Notes: generated by a model from the sequence alone, not told the origin. A stretch of 64,000 nt of DNA from Acidimicrobiia bacterium (GCA_029263095.1 JAJCYA010000085.1:1-64000); one strand, 5' to 3'. Counted from the stretch's first letter, positions 1-7,764 are shown. Translations and numbers: made by a program.

Positions 1-184
1 CCGAGGCCGGTGAGTACTCATTGAACATCGGCGTGTACACACCAGGGGAGAGGGCGCCGGCTGTCTGCTTCAATGCCGTGGCGACGCTGTTCGGACCCAG
101 CGAGGTGATTATTCCTGCAATCAACATGGTCCCCAACTGCACGGGATAGTCCGCCTCGCACTCGATGGGTGGCTGCGGATCCAT
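1..184 (-). CDS. Possible N-terminal part of an unidentified protein, cut by the window edge
   Basis: A frame on the minus strand stays open from an ATG at 184 to the window edge (61 codons) with roughly three quarters G/C at third positions, and reads as a normal mixed hydrophobic protein (for example the stretch LGTMLIAGIITSLGPNS). It would follow the two membrane-protein genes upstream in the same direction, after a gap of about 130 bases. The evidence is weak: a plus-strand frame open from base 3 to a stop at 147-149 covers the same bases with similar codon statistics, so the real gene could be the C-terminus of a plus-strand protein. I do not recognise either product. Confidence 0.3.
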   Translation of the reverse strand, partial: MDPQPPIECEADYPVQLGTMLIAGIITSLGPNSVATALKQTAGALSPGVYTPMFNEYSPAS

Positions 185-314
185 GGTTCGGCTCGGAATT
201 GTCCTGTGAGGCGATCGATGCCTCCACCAATTCGACAGTCGCGTCGTCGGCCGCTCATGCAACAGTTTCGAACGCTGGCCGATGCCAGCGCCTGCTCTCT
301 GATGACCAGATCGC

Positions 315-752
315 TTACACCAACCGCGAGAAGGCGTAGATACCCTCGAGAAGTCCGAACGCAGGGAACATGCCCCAGATGATCACCCAGTACATGACCG
401 TGTTCCTCCGGATTCCCAAGTCGCGATCCCAGACGAATATGGGGATTGCCGTGTACCAAAACGGGACTGAGGCAACGAGGGCCAGGAGGAATCCCCATCG
501 CTCACCGAGCAGCATTCCGATGCTGGCGGCAACCTGGATTGGCATCCAGAAGACAGCGTCGGCCCAGGCGAGGCCCTGGTTGAACGCAAAGTAGGCCTTC
601 GGATCAGTGGTGGACGGATCCCCGCCATAGACGTTCTCAACGGTCCAGTCCGCCTTCGGTCTGAGCACAGCAACCCACTGAAGTGTTCCCAACAGGCCCA
701 TCAGTAACAGGCCGGCGATCGCAACGATCCATGTGAGAGCGGTCACTTCCAT
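315..752 (-). CDS. Small integral membrane protein, unknown function
   Basis: This 145-aa protein has about four hydrophobic segments (roughly residues 5-25, 68-85, 88-106 and 117-138). A soluble loop rich in acidic and aromatic residues lies between the first two and contains VYGGDPS around residues 41-47. The ATG at 752 has a strong ribosome site (GAGGAGG five bases upstream). It starts 10 bases after the stop of the gene at 763-1188, so the two are almost certainly cotranscribed. I recognise no catalytic motif or family; a paired small membrane complex or a polytopic partner of an exporter are both possible. Confidence 0.7.
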   Translation of the reverse strand: MEVTALTWIVAIAGLLLMGLLGTLQWVAVLRPKADWTVENVYGGDPSTTDPKAYFAFNQGLAWADAVFWMPIQVAASIGMLLGERWGFLLALVASVPFWYTAIPIFVWDRDLGIRRNTVMYWVIIWGMFPAFGLLEGIYAFSRLV

Positions 753-762
753 GTCGTCCTCC

Positions 763-1188
763 TCAGAGTGTGTTGTACGCAGCGACGATCGTGATCAACC
801 CCGCCAGAGCCCAAACAGGGAGCATCACGAAGGCCGACCGCAACTCGGCTTCGGTTCCAGCGCGATGACCGCGCCTCTTGATCTGGATGCGTGACAGCAC
901 TCCCCGACCCCCGAAGTACAAGTACACAGCGCCACCGATCAGACCCCACTGGGGCCAGGTGGCGGCGTCTGCGATGAGCAGGGCCCCCGCTAATGGCAGG
1001 GTCCAAAGCGTGACCGAATCCCATGTCGCCTCCGCCCTGGTATCAGCCCAGAAGGTTGGCTCGACCGCGGACTCCGCCTCTGTGACGCCGAGCTTGGCGG
1101 CTTGCACCGGAGCCAGCCAAGACAGGACTTGTCCCAACCATGCCAGCAAGCCCAGTACAACCAAGACAATTCCCCAAGCAACACTCAT
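763..1188 (-). CDS. Small integral membrane protein, unknown function
   Basis: This 141-aa protein has hydrophobic segments near residues 4-24, 60-78, 80-95 and 118-138. A polar loop containing EPTFWADTRAEATWDS lies after the first segment, and a basic stretch (RIQIKRRGHR) precedes the last one. The ATG at 1188 follows a GAGGAGG ribosome site. It lies upstream of, and very close to, the membrane protein at 315-752, so the two probably form one transcription unit and may act together. No family is recognisable from motifs, and no signal peptidase site is visible, so the first segment is likely a membrane anchor. Confidence 0.7.
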   Translation of the reverse strand: MSVAWGIVLVVLGLLAWLGQVLSWLAPVQAAKLGVTEAESAVEPTFWADTRAEATWDSVTLWTLPLAGALLIADAATWPQWGLIGGAVYLYFGGRGVLSRIQIKRRGHRAGTEAELRSAFVMLPVWALAGLITIVAAYNTL

Positions 1189-1192
1189 GCCG

Positions 1193-1378
1193 TTACCTCC
1201 TCACGCTTCTCAACCCTGTCGGATCGTCCCCAGCATCTTCTGCTCCATGATGAAGGCGCCCGGGTCGGTCAGCGCGGTGATGAACGTAGACGCTGGCGTC
1301 ATATCGAAGTCGTTGCGCCATCGGCTGATCAACCACCAATCCGGCGAATAGCAGCAAGGCCGCAGGAACGATCAGCAT
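1193..1378 (-). pseudogene. Small membrane-protein gene, apparently frameshifted
   Basis: An ATG at 1378 with a good ribosome site (AGAGGAG four bases upstream) begins a convincing hydrophobic N-terminus (MLIVPAALLLFAGLVV). The same frame then becomes Arg/His-rich, as an out-of-frame high-GC translation does, and ends at 1193. A second frame covering 1302-1210 reads sensibly (MTPASTFITALTDPG onwards) and stops at 1210, just before the ribosome site of the next gene. The simplest reading is one small gene at the head of the 1188/752 operon with an indel between about 1300 and 1340. A sequencing error would look identical. Confidence 0.35.
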
Positions 1379-2093
1379 GATTCTCCTCTGCGTCTTCACG
1401 CAGGCAGGGTCACAGGAAACGCTCTCTCTCCTCAAGAGTCGAAGGCCCCTGCCCCAAAATGGTCCGGGCGACGATCCCTCCGATGGCATTGGCGAGCAGT
1501 AGGGGGGTGGGAGGAGGTAGGTCATCGGCCTCTCAGCACCCCTGTCGAGACTTCACCACCGCGGGCGTTGCCTTCAGCATCATCTTGGACGAGTGACAAC
1601 ACGCTGGGGGTGGTGTGGTGTTGTGACCCACGACCGATAACAACCATTCCAGGCTTCTAAGAGGCGAAGAGGCGACCCCGTCGGCGTCGTGGTTGCTGCG
1701 ACCGAGGGGGCCCTGCCGTTCGATGGATGCTCGCCTGTTACCTGCAATGTACGTCGGCGCGCGGAATCCGCACACAATCCGCGCAGCACAATCTAAACAA
1801 CCAAACCCGGTGCACCACGCCACCATTCGATTCCGCACCGTCGGGCGGTACACGGTTGGGTTCCGATAACCGTAAATCCAGGCACGCGACAGGCCAGAAG
1901 GACTCTCTTTCGTTTCGATGAGATCGAGGGCCTCAGCACCCCGTCGAAACATGACCACTCAGCGAGTTCCGTTTGAGCTCATGATCGCGTTTTGAGTGAG
2001 GTGCCCGCGAGTTCACCGCGTTCACCACTTCACCTCGGTCGCCCCGAGGGAGATGGCGGGGAACGCTCGAGGACGCCTGGGCGTTGCTGGGCC
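1379..2093. other. Gene-poor stretch with degenerate repeats
   Basis: No convincing gene is visible in this 715-base stretch. Open frames exist on both strands, but their translations are low-complexity and unlike neighbouring proteins. It holds one clear copy (1941-1980) and one more degenerate copy (about 1540-1575) of a motif that recurs at 4372-4411. The promoter and 5' region of the DUF3179 lipoprotein gene must lie in its right-hand end. Confidence 0.5.
1941..1980. repeat. Copy 1 of a diverged dispersed repeat
   Basis: The last 17 bases, GAGTTCCGTTTGAGCTC (1964-1980), are identical to 4395-4411. The preceding 23 bases align without gaps to 4372-4394 at about two thirds identity, and similarity continues some 20 bases downstream (ending in GAGGTG in both copies). 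A third, weaker copy (CTGTCGAGACTTCACCACC) lies near 1544. Short GTCGAAA-ATGACCAC-like units resemble the ends of some transposons, but no transposase is present. Confidence 0.55.
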
Positions 2094-3536
2094 ATGAGGA
2101 AGGCGTCCTTGCTGGTGGTCACTGCGCTTGCCGCTGCCGCCTGCTCTGGCGGCGGTTCCGCTCCTACGACGCCGAGCGCCGCCGCGACACCCGCGACGAC
2201 GGCCACTGCCGCCCCCAAGCGGGTCGCCGTGGACAGTCTTGGATCGCCGATCCCTCCCGCCCCAGCGGTGGCGGGCGGTTCGTTTGCATCCGTGGTCGTC
2301 GCCGATCTCGACCTCGTGTTCGGGGACATCGGGAACACGGTCGATGCCGAGGCGATCACACGGTTGGGAGAGTCGGGCGACCCTAGGGTCGCCTGGCTGT
2401 TTGCCGACCTTCTCCGTTTTGTTCAGCGCGGGTTCATCGCGGACACGACGGTGGCTGCGTTCGAGAATCTGACTGAAACCGAGGTCACGTCATCATCCTC
2501 TCGCTGGGGCCAGGTGACCGACTGGCTGATCGCCTGGGATATCCCTTCTCCTCCCGGCTACGTGGGGTGGAAGCGGCTGATCTTCGAGTTCGTCGAGCCC
2601 GGGTGGTCGCCGTTCTTCGATGACAACGATGCCGCCATCGACTGGCGATGGCTGTCGTGGGGCGGGGTACTCATCGACGACCGGCCCCTCGATGCGACCA
2701 ACCGACCGTGCCCCGACGGGTGCATCCCCGCCCTCGACGATCCCGCCGTGACCAATGCAGCAGGCGGAGACTGGTACCCGGATGAGCGGATCGTGTTTGG
2801 CGTTGTCGTGAACGGGGAAGCCAGGGCCTACCCCAAGAACATCATGGAGGTCCACGAGATGGTGAACGACACCATCGGGGGTCGCCGTATCGGCCTGCCG
2901 TACTGCACCCTCTGCGGGTCGGCCCAGGCCTATTTCACCGACGACGTGCCGGAGGGACTTGAGGGCTTCGAGACCTTCGAACTGCGGACGTCGGGTCTGC
3001 TGTCCCGCAGCAACAAGGTGATGTACGAGTTCCACACCCGGTCGGTCTTCGACACCTTCACCGGTGTGGCGCTCTCGGGCCCGCTGCAGGACGAGGGTGT
3101 GACGCTCGAAATGATCAGCACCCGCACCAGCACCTGGCGCGACTGGAAGACCGCCCATCCTGATACGACGATCGTCGCCGAGGACGGCGGCATCGGCGGC
3201 AGCTATCGGGCTGATCCTCTGGGCGGCCGGGACGACAACGGGCCGATCTTTCCCATCGGCGACGTCGACCCTCGGCTGCCGGTGCAGAAGGACGTGCTCG
3301 GGGTGATCACCTCCGATGGGACAGCGATCGCCTTCCCGGTCGACGAAGTGACTCGGGCGCTCGAGGCCGGTGAACTGGTGGAGGCAGCCGGGGTCCGCGT
3401 GATCACCGACGGCGGCGGAATCGGCGCAGAGACCCTCGACGGCGAGCCGATCGCCACCCACCAGGCCTTCTGGTTCGCCTGGAGCCAATTCCACCCGGAC
3501 ACGGAAGTGTGGACAAGGGTGAACCTCGGAGGGTGA
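2094..3536 (+). CDS. DUF3179 domain-containing lipoprotein
   Basis: The 480-aa product has a lipoprotein signal peptide: MRK, a hydrophobic core, then lipobox AAAC, followed by a Gly/Ser/Thr/Pro/Ala-rich linker to about residue 65. The C-terminal half matches DUF3179: VFGVVVNGEARAYPKNIM, then HEMVNDTIGG, LPYCTLCGSA (a CxxC around residue 270) and LRTSGLLSRSNKVMYE. The family is extracytoplasmic with no proven activity; the conserved CxxC suggests metal or disulfide chemistry, which is inference. An in-frame TTG at 1992 exists, but the ATG at 2094 is preferred because it starts the signal peptide exactly. The gene stands alone, and the gene that follows is on the opposite strand. Confidence 0.85.
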   Translation: MRKASLLVVTALAAAACSGGGSAPTTPSAAATPATTATAAPKRVAVDSLGSPIPPAPAVAGGSFASVVVADLDLVFGDIGNTVDAEAITRLGESGDPRVAWLFADLLRFVQRGFIADTTVAAFENLTETEVTSSSSRWGQVTDWLIAWDIPSPPGYVGWKRLIFEFVEPGWSPFFDDNDAAIDWRWLSWGGVLIDDRPLDATNRPCPDGCIPALDDPAVTNAAGGDWYPDERIVFGVVVNGEARAYPKNIMEVHEMVNDTIGGRRIGLPYCTLCGSAQAYFTDDVPEGLEGFETFELRTSGLLSRSNKVMYEFHTRSVFDTFTGVALSGPLQDEGVTLEMISTRTSTWRDWKTAHPDTTIVAEDGGIGGSYRADPLGGRDDNGPIFPIGDVDPRLPVQKDVLGVITSDGTAIAFPVDEVTRALEAGELVEAAGVRVITDGGGIGAETLDGEPIATHQAFWFAWSQFHPDTEVWTRVNLGG

Positions 3537-3676
3537 GGTGCGGGCTGCCCGGGGTCCGGCCACGTCTGGAGCCCCTCTGGACCCCTGACCTTCCCAGAGG
3601 GATGTGTACTTAAGAGTCGGCACCCCAGCATGACGCTTCTCACGCGATCCAGATGCCGGTCTTGGTCGGTTTGACT

Positions 3677-4297
3677 TCAGCGCCCGCGACGACCGAACCA
3701 CCAACCTGCCAGGAACGCCAACCCCAGGGGACGCCAGGTCCAGGCGAGATCGCCCGGCCCGCTCGGGGCGTCTTCCCGCTCCACCGGCGTGATCCGGAGC
3801 AGGCGGTAGCTCTCGGTGGCTGTGGCGAGGGTCTCATCTGAGGCGGCCTTCGGGTTGAGTCCGATCGCCCGGGAGGCGAACCCGGAGTCGATGAGCACCC
3901 GGCGCATCAGGGGCAGCCGGTCGGAGGAGTCCGAGATGTCGGCTGCCGTGGCCGTCCACCGTCCATCGCGCAGCCAGATGGCGATGTCTGGGTGTGCGAG
4001 CACGTTGCGATACCAGTCGGTCCGCGGCCCGAACCCAGCCAGGCAGTAGATGTCGGGCCCGCACCGGGCGAAGTTGATCGGTGTGCGATAGGCCGTTCCG
4101 CTCTTTCGTCCGACGTGCTCGATGACCATCAGGCGCCCGAAACCGGCCGGCCACAGTTCGGTGGACCATCCGAACCCGGTCCGCCAGATCAGCAGCATCC
4201 ATCGGTTCATTCTCCGGAACGACCGGCGGAGCCGCGCCAGCATCTTGGGGTCAAGGGCCTTCTCGTAGCGGGGGGCGAGGCCGGACTTTGAGGTCAC
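3677..4297 (-). CDS. Nitroreductase/deazaflavin (F420)-dependent oxidoreductase, Ddn-like
   Basis: This 206-aa protein has the split-barrel signature of F420H2-dependent quinone reductases of the Ddn family: GRLMVIEHVGRKSGTAYRTP near residues 54-73, then a DWYRNVLAHPDIAIWL segment near residues 94-109. It is longer than minimal Ddn (about 150 aa), with a basic N-terminal helix (RLRRSFRRMNRW) that could touch the membrane and a hydrophobic tail near residues 188-203 (LGLAFLAGWWFG). Family members reduce quinones or nitro compounds with F420H2. Cofactor use here is inferred from family. The ATG at 4297 is the natural start. Codon use resembles its neighbours. Confidence 0.75.
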   Translation of the reverse strand: MTSKSGLAPRYEKALDPKMLARLRRSFRRMNRWMLLIWRTGFGWSTELWPAGFGRLMVIEHVGRKSGTAYRTPINFARCGPDIYCLAGFGPRTDWYRNVLAHPDIAIWLRDGRWTATAADISDSSDRLPLMRRVLIDSGFASRAIGLNPKAASDETLATATESYRLLRITPVEREDAPSGPGDLAWTWRPLGLAFLAGWWFGRRGR

Positions 4298-4371
4298 AGG
4301 GTTATCGAAGCACGGCCGCCTGGCGGCGGCTAGAGGCGGAGGACTGGAAAGTCAGGAACGCCTCGGGACTC

Positions 4372-4411
4372 CCGTCAAGACATGGCCGCCGTGGGAGTTC
4401 CGTTTGAGCTC
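4372..4411. repeat. Copy 2 of a diverged dispersed repeat
   Basis: This is the partner of 1941-1980. The 17-base core GAGTTCCGTTTGAGCTC is identical at 4395-4411, and the flanks are diverged but ungapped over about 60 bases. It lies between the start of the Ddn-like gene and the end of the lipoprotein gene at 4504, where it interrupts no reading frame. Confidence 0.55.
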
Positions 4412-4503
4412 GCTATCGGGCCGTGATTGAGGTGGCAGTCGCCCAGGGTTGGCACGCCTGGGTCCCCGGAGTATCACCGGAGACCCGGGCGTCGCTTGGC
4501 TGG

Positions 4504-5532
4504 TCACCCGATCGTTGCAGTGGCCGAAGGCAGGTCCACTGCGTTGTTGTCGAGCGTGTAGCTGACGTGGTCGGCTGCCGGGTCATCGGCCGAGCCCACT
4601 AGCGGCTTGATTGCGAACGGTGCCGTGGAGTCGTCAGGGCTGGGTTCCACTGAAACAACCACGGTGGCGCCGCTCAGGTCCGTCGGAAACACGACGCCTG
4701 CGGGTGCATTGACCAGGTAATCCTCACCAGGGAAGGCGGGGCCGCCCTGATCGCCGCTGTAGCCGTCGAATGCGTCGAAGTCGTCCACGGCGAGGAACGT
4801 TCCCGACGTGACGGGCACGCCGTCGATCACGGCCCACCCCTCGTAGGTCCAACCGATCGGTAGGGCAGGCAGATCGAGGCTCGCGACGGGTCCTGGCAGT
4901 TCGAGGAACCAGATTCCACTCAACTCGTTCGTGTCTCCTCCATCGGTCGGCGTTGCCAGAACAAATGTGCCTGCCGCCTCCGAGAAGTCGGTTCCCAACG
5001 CTGCCGGATGGTCGACGGTCAGAACCGCAGTCCCGTCGACGATGTCGCCGGCAACGATGTGGGTGTCCGACGGAATGTCGTCGGCGTCGCCTGCCGGCTC
5101 GATCGTGATCACGATTGTGGTCGCGGTCTCCAGCCGGTCCGTGGTGAAGCACTCGAGCGGCGAGCCGTCCAGGTGGACAGCAGTGCCGCCGGCCACGACG
5201 AACTTACCAGTGGTCGCCGGGACACCGTCGATAATGGCCCACCCCTCGTAGTGAGCGTCCCCGCCCAACTCGGAAAGAGCGGCCACGTCGAGATGAAGGC
5301 TGCTGGCGCCGCAAACCATGTCGTCCGACATATCGTCGTCCATGTCATCGGCGACGGTCGTCGAGGGTGCCACCGGGGGAACGGTCGTCGAGGGTGCCGC
5401 CGGGGGAACGGTCGTCGCTGCGGTCGTGTCAACAGCAGCGGCGGTGGTGTCGCCTACGGAGTCGTCACCGCAGGCCGCGGCGACCAGGGCGAGAGCGGCA
5501 AAGGCCACCACGAGCCGGATCGGGGTCCTCAC
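4504..5532 (-). CDS. Lipoprotein with two repeated anti-sigma-K-like domains
   Basis: Translation from the GTG at 5532 (ribosome site GAGGAGG) gives 342 aa. It has a lipoprotein signal (VRTPIRLVV onwards, lipobox VAAAC), a Thr/Pro/Val-rich linker with PPAAPSTTV repeats, and an acidic patch DDMDDDMSDDM. Two homologous domains follow: each contains YEGWAxIDGVP followed by TSGxF or TTGKF, and each ends in a segment like VVSVEPSPDD or VITIEPAGDA. That pattern resembles the extracytoplasmic anti-sigma-K/RskA domain, but no transmembrane or cytoplasmic sigma-binding part is present. It is therefore probably a surface-exposed binding protein. A longer frame to 5628 exists but lacks a signal peptide at its start. 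Confidence 0.7.
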   Translation of the reverse strand: MRTPIRLVVAFAALALVAAACGDDSVGDTTAAAVDTTAATTVPPAAPSTTVPPVAPSTTVADDMDDDMSDDMVCGASSLHLDVAALSELGGDAHYEGWAIIDGVPATTGKFVVAGGTAVHLDGSPLECFTTDRLETATTIVITIEPAGDADDIPSDTHIVAGDIVDGTAVLTVDHPAALGTDFSEAAGTFVLATPTDGGDTNELSGIWFLELPGPVASLDLPALPIGWTYEGWAVIDGVPVTSGTFLAVDDFDAFDGYSGDQGGPAFPGEDYLVNAPAGVVFPTDLSGATVVVSVEPSPDDSTAPFAIKPLVGSADDPAADHVSYTLDNNAVDLPSATATIG

Positions 5533-5877
5533 TTGTCCTCCTCTGAAATGTTGCGGTGAAGTAAGAACGAGGCTTCGCCTGATCCGGTTCCCGAGGGCAC
5601 ACCGATGCCCCAGCCTCCCGTCATGCACCCAGGCGTTTCAATGTCCCCACTGATCAGGCGAGAGATCGCGCCAAAGGAGGCACGACGCCTGGTGTCCAGG
5701 CTCTTGCGGTGTGTTGGCCACCGTCATGTCACCCAATCAAGTTCCCTCAGCACCTCTGACCTAGCCGGCTGGGTACATGTGGCGAATCCGCATGCTGGCA
5801 GAAGGTGTGTGTAGGTCGCCAGGCGTCCACGATCGCATCAAAGCGACAACACCGGACCGCGAGGACTTGGTGGCGTC
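5533..5877. other. Intergenic region, no gene recognised
   Basis: These 345 bases separate two minus-strand transcription units. Short open frames on the plus strand read as Arg/Ser-rich noise. I see no hairpin terminator, tRNA or repeat. The promoter of the lipoprotein gene should lie near 5540-5600. Confidence 0.4.
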
Positions 5878-6078
5878 TCAGACTTCATTCTTCGGAGGCG
5901 TTTCACCAGACAGGTTCGGTCGGGTTCTGCGGAGCCGTCCCGCCTGTCGAGCGCCGTCCATCAGGATGGCTTCGATTTGGGCGTTGACCGAGCGGAACTC
6001 ATCAGCAGCCCAAGCCTCGTAGCTGTCGTACAGCTCCTGGGGAATTCGCAGCAGATACTGTTTTCGCTGGCGGGCCAT
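5878..6078 (-). CDS. Arc-like ribbon-helix-helix DNA-binding protein
   Basis: This 66-aa protein begins [20 protein letters not shown]: a short basic beta strand (KQYLLRIP) followed by two helices ([14 protein letters not shown] and [10 protein letters not shown]). This is the Arc/ribbon-helix-helix layout in which the strands of a dimer enter the major groove. A charged tail ([17 protein letters not shown]) follows. It starts 24 bases after the stop of the SPFH gene, so it is probably its cotranscribed regulator. The 30-bp palindromic cluster at 7019-7048 upstream of the SPFH gene is the obvious candidate target. Classical toxin-antitoxin pairing is less likely because no toxin-like gene is adjacent. 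Confidence 0.8.
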   Translation of the reverse strand: MARQRKQYLLRIPQELYDSYEAWAADEFRSVNAQIEAILMDGARQAGRLRRTRPNLSGETPPKNEV

Positions 6079-6102
6079 GTGGGTTACTCGAACGCTGTCG
6101 GA

Positions 6103-6987
6103 CTAGCGGTTCAGAGTGCCAACGTTGACCACCGGTGTGGTGGGATGGTCGCTGGCGATGACAGTCATCAGGTTCGAAGCGAACGTGGCCTTGCGGTCCG
6201 CGTCGAGCTGTATGGAGTCGTGCTCGTCGGTGCCTTCCTCGAGCGCTTCGATGGCTTCTCGCACCATCAACACCGCGCCCTCGACAATCTTGGCCCGAGC
6301 GGCCACGATGGCCGCTGCCTGTTGGCGGCGCAGCATGGCTTCCGCGATCTCAGGGGCGTAGGCCAGGTCGGTGATGCGGGCTTCGAGGATCTCGACCCCA
6401 GCCTCGGTGGCCCTTTCCTGGAGTTCGATCAGCAGGTCGGCATTCACCTCGCTGGTGTCGCCGATGAGCGTGGTGACGTCGGTGTGATCGAATGAGTCGT
6501 AGGGATAGGACCGGGCCAGCTGACGAATCGCAGACTCGGATTGAGTGTGCACGTAGTGAACGAAGTTATCCACACCGAAGGTGGCCCGCGCCGTGTCGGT
6601 GACTCGCCACACCACCACGGCTGCGATTTCAATGGGGTTGCCGTTGGCGTCGTTGACCTTTGAGGTCTGGGTTGTGAAGTTCCGTACCCGCAGCGAAACC
6701 TTCTTCTTGATGTACAGAGGGTTGGCGATTCGCAGACCGGGTGTGCGGTCGCTCCCGCGGTAGTCGCCGAACAGCATGAGCACCGCAGCCTGGTTGGGTT
6801 GGAGCATGAAGAAGCTCACGCCAATGACAACCACGAGCAGCGACAGCACGGCGGCCGCGATGATCAGTGGCGCGTTGCCTCGTATCCCACCGACGATGTA
6901 GAGGGCGATGGTGCCGAGGCCAAGGACGATGTCGGACACCAACCACGGCACGCCGGCCAGTGAACGGCCGCGAGATTCGGAGAGCAT
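6103..6987 (-). CDS. SPFH/Band 7 membrane protein
   Basis: The 294-aa product has two N-terminal transmembrane segments (roughly residues 12-34 and 40-62). An SPFH domain follows directly: LQPNQAAVLMLFGDYRGSDR, then TPGLRIANPLYIKKKVSLRVRN, VVVWRVTDTARATFGVDN and the AIRQLARSYPYDS region. An alanine/glutamate-rich helix near residues 205-250 probably mediates oligomerisation. SPFH proteins form membrane microdomain scaffolds, often around proteases or channels. The ATG at 6987 has a GTGGAGG ribosome site. The gene shares an operon with the RHH regulator downstream and diverges from a zinc-ribbon gene across a palindromic operator. Confidence 0.88.
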   Translation of the reverse strand: MLSESRGRSLAGVPWLVSDIVLGLGTIALYIVGGIRGNAPLIIAAAVLSLLVVVIGVSFFMLQPNQAAVLMLFGDYRGSDRTPGLRIANPLYIKKKVSLRVRNFTTQTSKVNDANGNPIEIAAVVVWRVTDTARATFGVDNFVHYVHTQSESAIRQLARSYPYDSFDHTDVTTLIGDTSEVNADLLIELQERATEAGVEILEARITDLAYAPEIAEAMLRRQQAAAIVAARAKIVEGAVLMVREAIEALEEGTDEHDSIQLDADRKATFASNLMTVIASDHPTTPVVNVGTLNR

Positions 6988-7018
6988 TCAGGTACCTCCA
7001 CTTGATCGATGTCACGAA

Positions 7019-7048
7019 GTATATCAAGATGATATCATATTGATATAC
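7019..7048. promoter_or_regulatory. 30-bp near-perfect palindromic operator between divergent genes
   Basis: The left arm GTATATCAA (7019-7027) and right arm TTGATATAC (7040-7048) are exact reverse complements. The centre holds ATGATATCAT (7029-7038), itself a perfect palindrome; only one base pair of the 30 breaks symmetry. The site has four TATCA/TGATA half-sites at regular spacing, lies 31 bases upstream of the SPFH start and 25 bases upstream of the zinc-ribbon start, and is strikingly AT-rich. The likely ligand is the RHH protein encoded in the SPFH operon. Confidence 0.75.
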
Positions 7049-7073
7049 GTTCTACCAGAGAAGGTGAGAACCG

Positions 7074-7274
7074 ATGCCGATCATCATCAACGACGATCCC
7101 GATCTCGTACCTCGATGTCCTCACTGCGATGCCGAACTGACGGAGATCAGTGCAACGACCACCGTGGCGCGGGGTTCGTCGAGCTTCACGATGGGGAAGC
7201 GATACGTATACGCCTGCCCATCGTGCAGGAAGGTCCTGGGGTTTACCCAACGCAAGGGCTTCTGGGCCGGCTGA
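7074..7274 (+). CDS. Small zinc-ribbon protein
   Basis: This 66-aa protein has two CxxC knuckles: CPHC at residues 15-18 and CPSC near residues 48-51. They are separated by a strand-rich segment (TTTVARGSSSF) and followed by RKVLGFTQRKGFWAG, which is the layout of a rubredoxin-like zinc ribbon. The ribosome site GAAGGTGAG lies just upstream of the ATG. It is divergent from the SPFH operon and shares its palindromic operator, which suggests coregulation. The function is unknown; a small adaptor or metal-binding regulator of the SPFH assembly is a guess. Confidence 0.75.
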   Translation: MPIIINDDPDLVPRCPHCDAELTEISATTTVARGSSSFTMGKRYVYACPSCRKVLGFTQRKGFWAG

Positions 7275-7395
7275 GCAGGCTTCGAGATCGACCGGCCCCG
7301 ATGCGGGAGCCTCTTCAGGGCCTCGGGGTGTGGGTCGATGAGAATGGTATGGGAAGTTCCCCCATGCGCCTCGGCGTGTCACCCGAGAGGCGACG

Positions 7396-7764
7396 ATGAT
7401 CGATCGTTGGCCGTTCCGCCATGGAACCGCGCTCGGCATCGCGGTGCTCGTTCTTCTGAGCTTGATGGTCGCCGTCATCGTGCAGCTCACTGCGGGCCGG
7501 GCGCTCCCGATGGGATATGCAGCGGCCGGCGAGTACTCCTTCGCCGACCTCTGCGGTGGATGCCACGGCAGCTACGCCGAAGGTACCGAGGCTGGCCCGA
7601 ATCTGATCGAAGCTCATGCCGCGACACCCGTAGATGCCGGCGCCATCGAGCGGTCGGTTCGTGAGTGTGAGGGGGCCAAGCCGGCGCTGGAAGGACTCGA
7701 CGACCAGGACCTTGCAGACATCATTGCCTTCGTGCGGGATCTCAGGACCGAGACGGGCTACTGA
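7396..7764 (+). CDS. Membrane-anchored monoheme cytochrome c
   Basis: The 122-aa protein has an N-terminal hydrophobic segment (residues 10-32), probably an uncleaved anchor, and one heme c motif CGGCH at residues 53-57. The C-terminal helix LDDQDLADIIAFVRDL is typical of class I cytochromes c. No methionine occurs after the heme motif: where family members usually have a Met-Pro near the loop (here EGAKPALEG) this protein has Lys-Pro. The sixth ligand may be another residue (His73 or Lys) or absent. It stands alone between a zinc-ribbon gene and a converging operon, so its redox partner is unknown. Confidence 0.8.
   Translation: MIDRWPFRHGTALGIAVLVLLSLMVAVIVQLTAGRALPMGYAAAGEYSFADLCGGCHGSYAEGTEAGPNLIEAHAATPVDAGAIERSVRECEGAKPALEGLDDQDLADIIAFVRDLRTETGY

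Noticed and set aside
1533-1958. 141-codon minus-strand frame in the gene-poor stretch
   Set aside because: The translation is Cys/Arg/Pro-rich without structure, has no ribosome site, and covers the degenerate repeats.
2493-3704. Long open frame on the minus strand opposite the DUF3179 gene
   Set aside because: It is rich in Arg, Gly and Pro and lacks any family motif; the plus-strand frame has a signal peptide and a recognised domain. It is a mirror of high-GC codon bias.
5878-6078. RHH protein as antitoxin of a toxin-antitoxin pair
   Set aside because: No small toxin-like gene is next to it; its partner is an SPFH membrane protein and the operator lies at the operon head, so autoregulation fits better.
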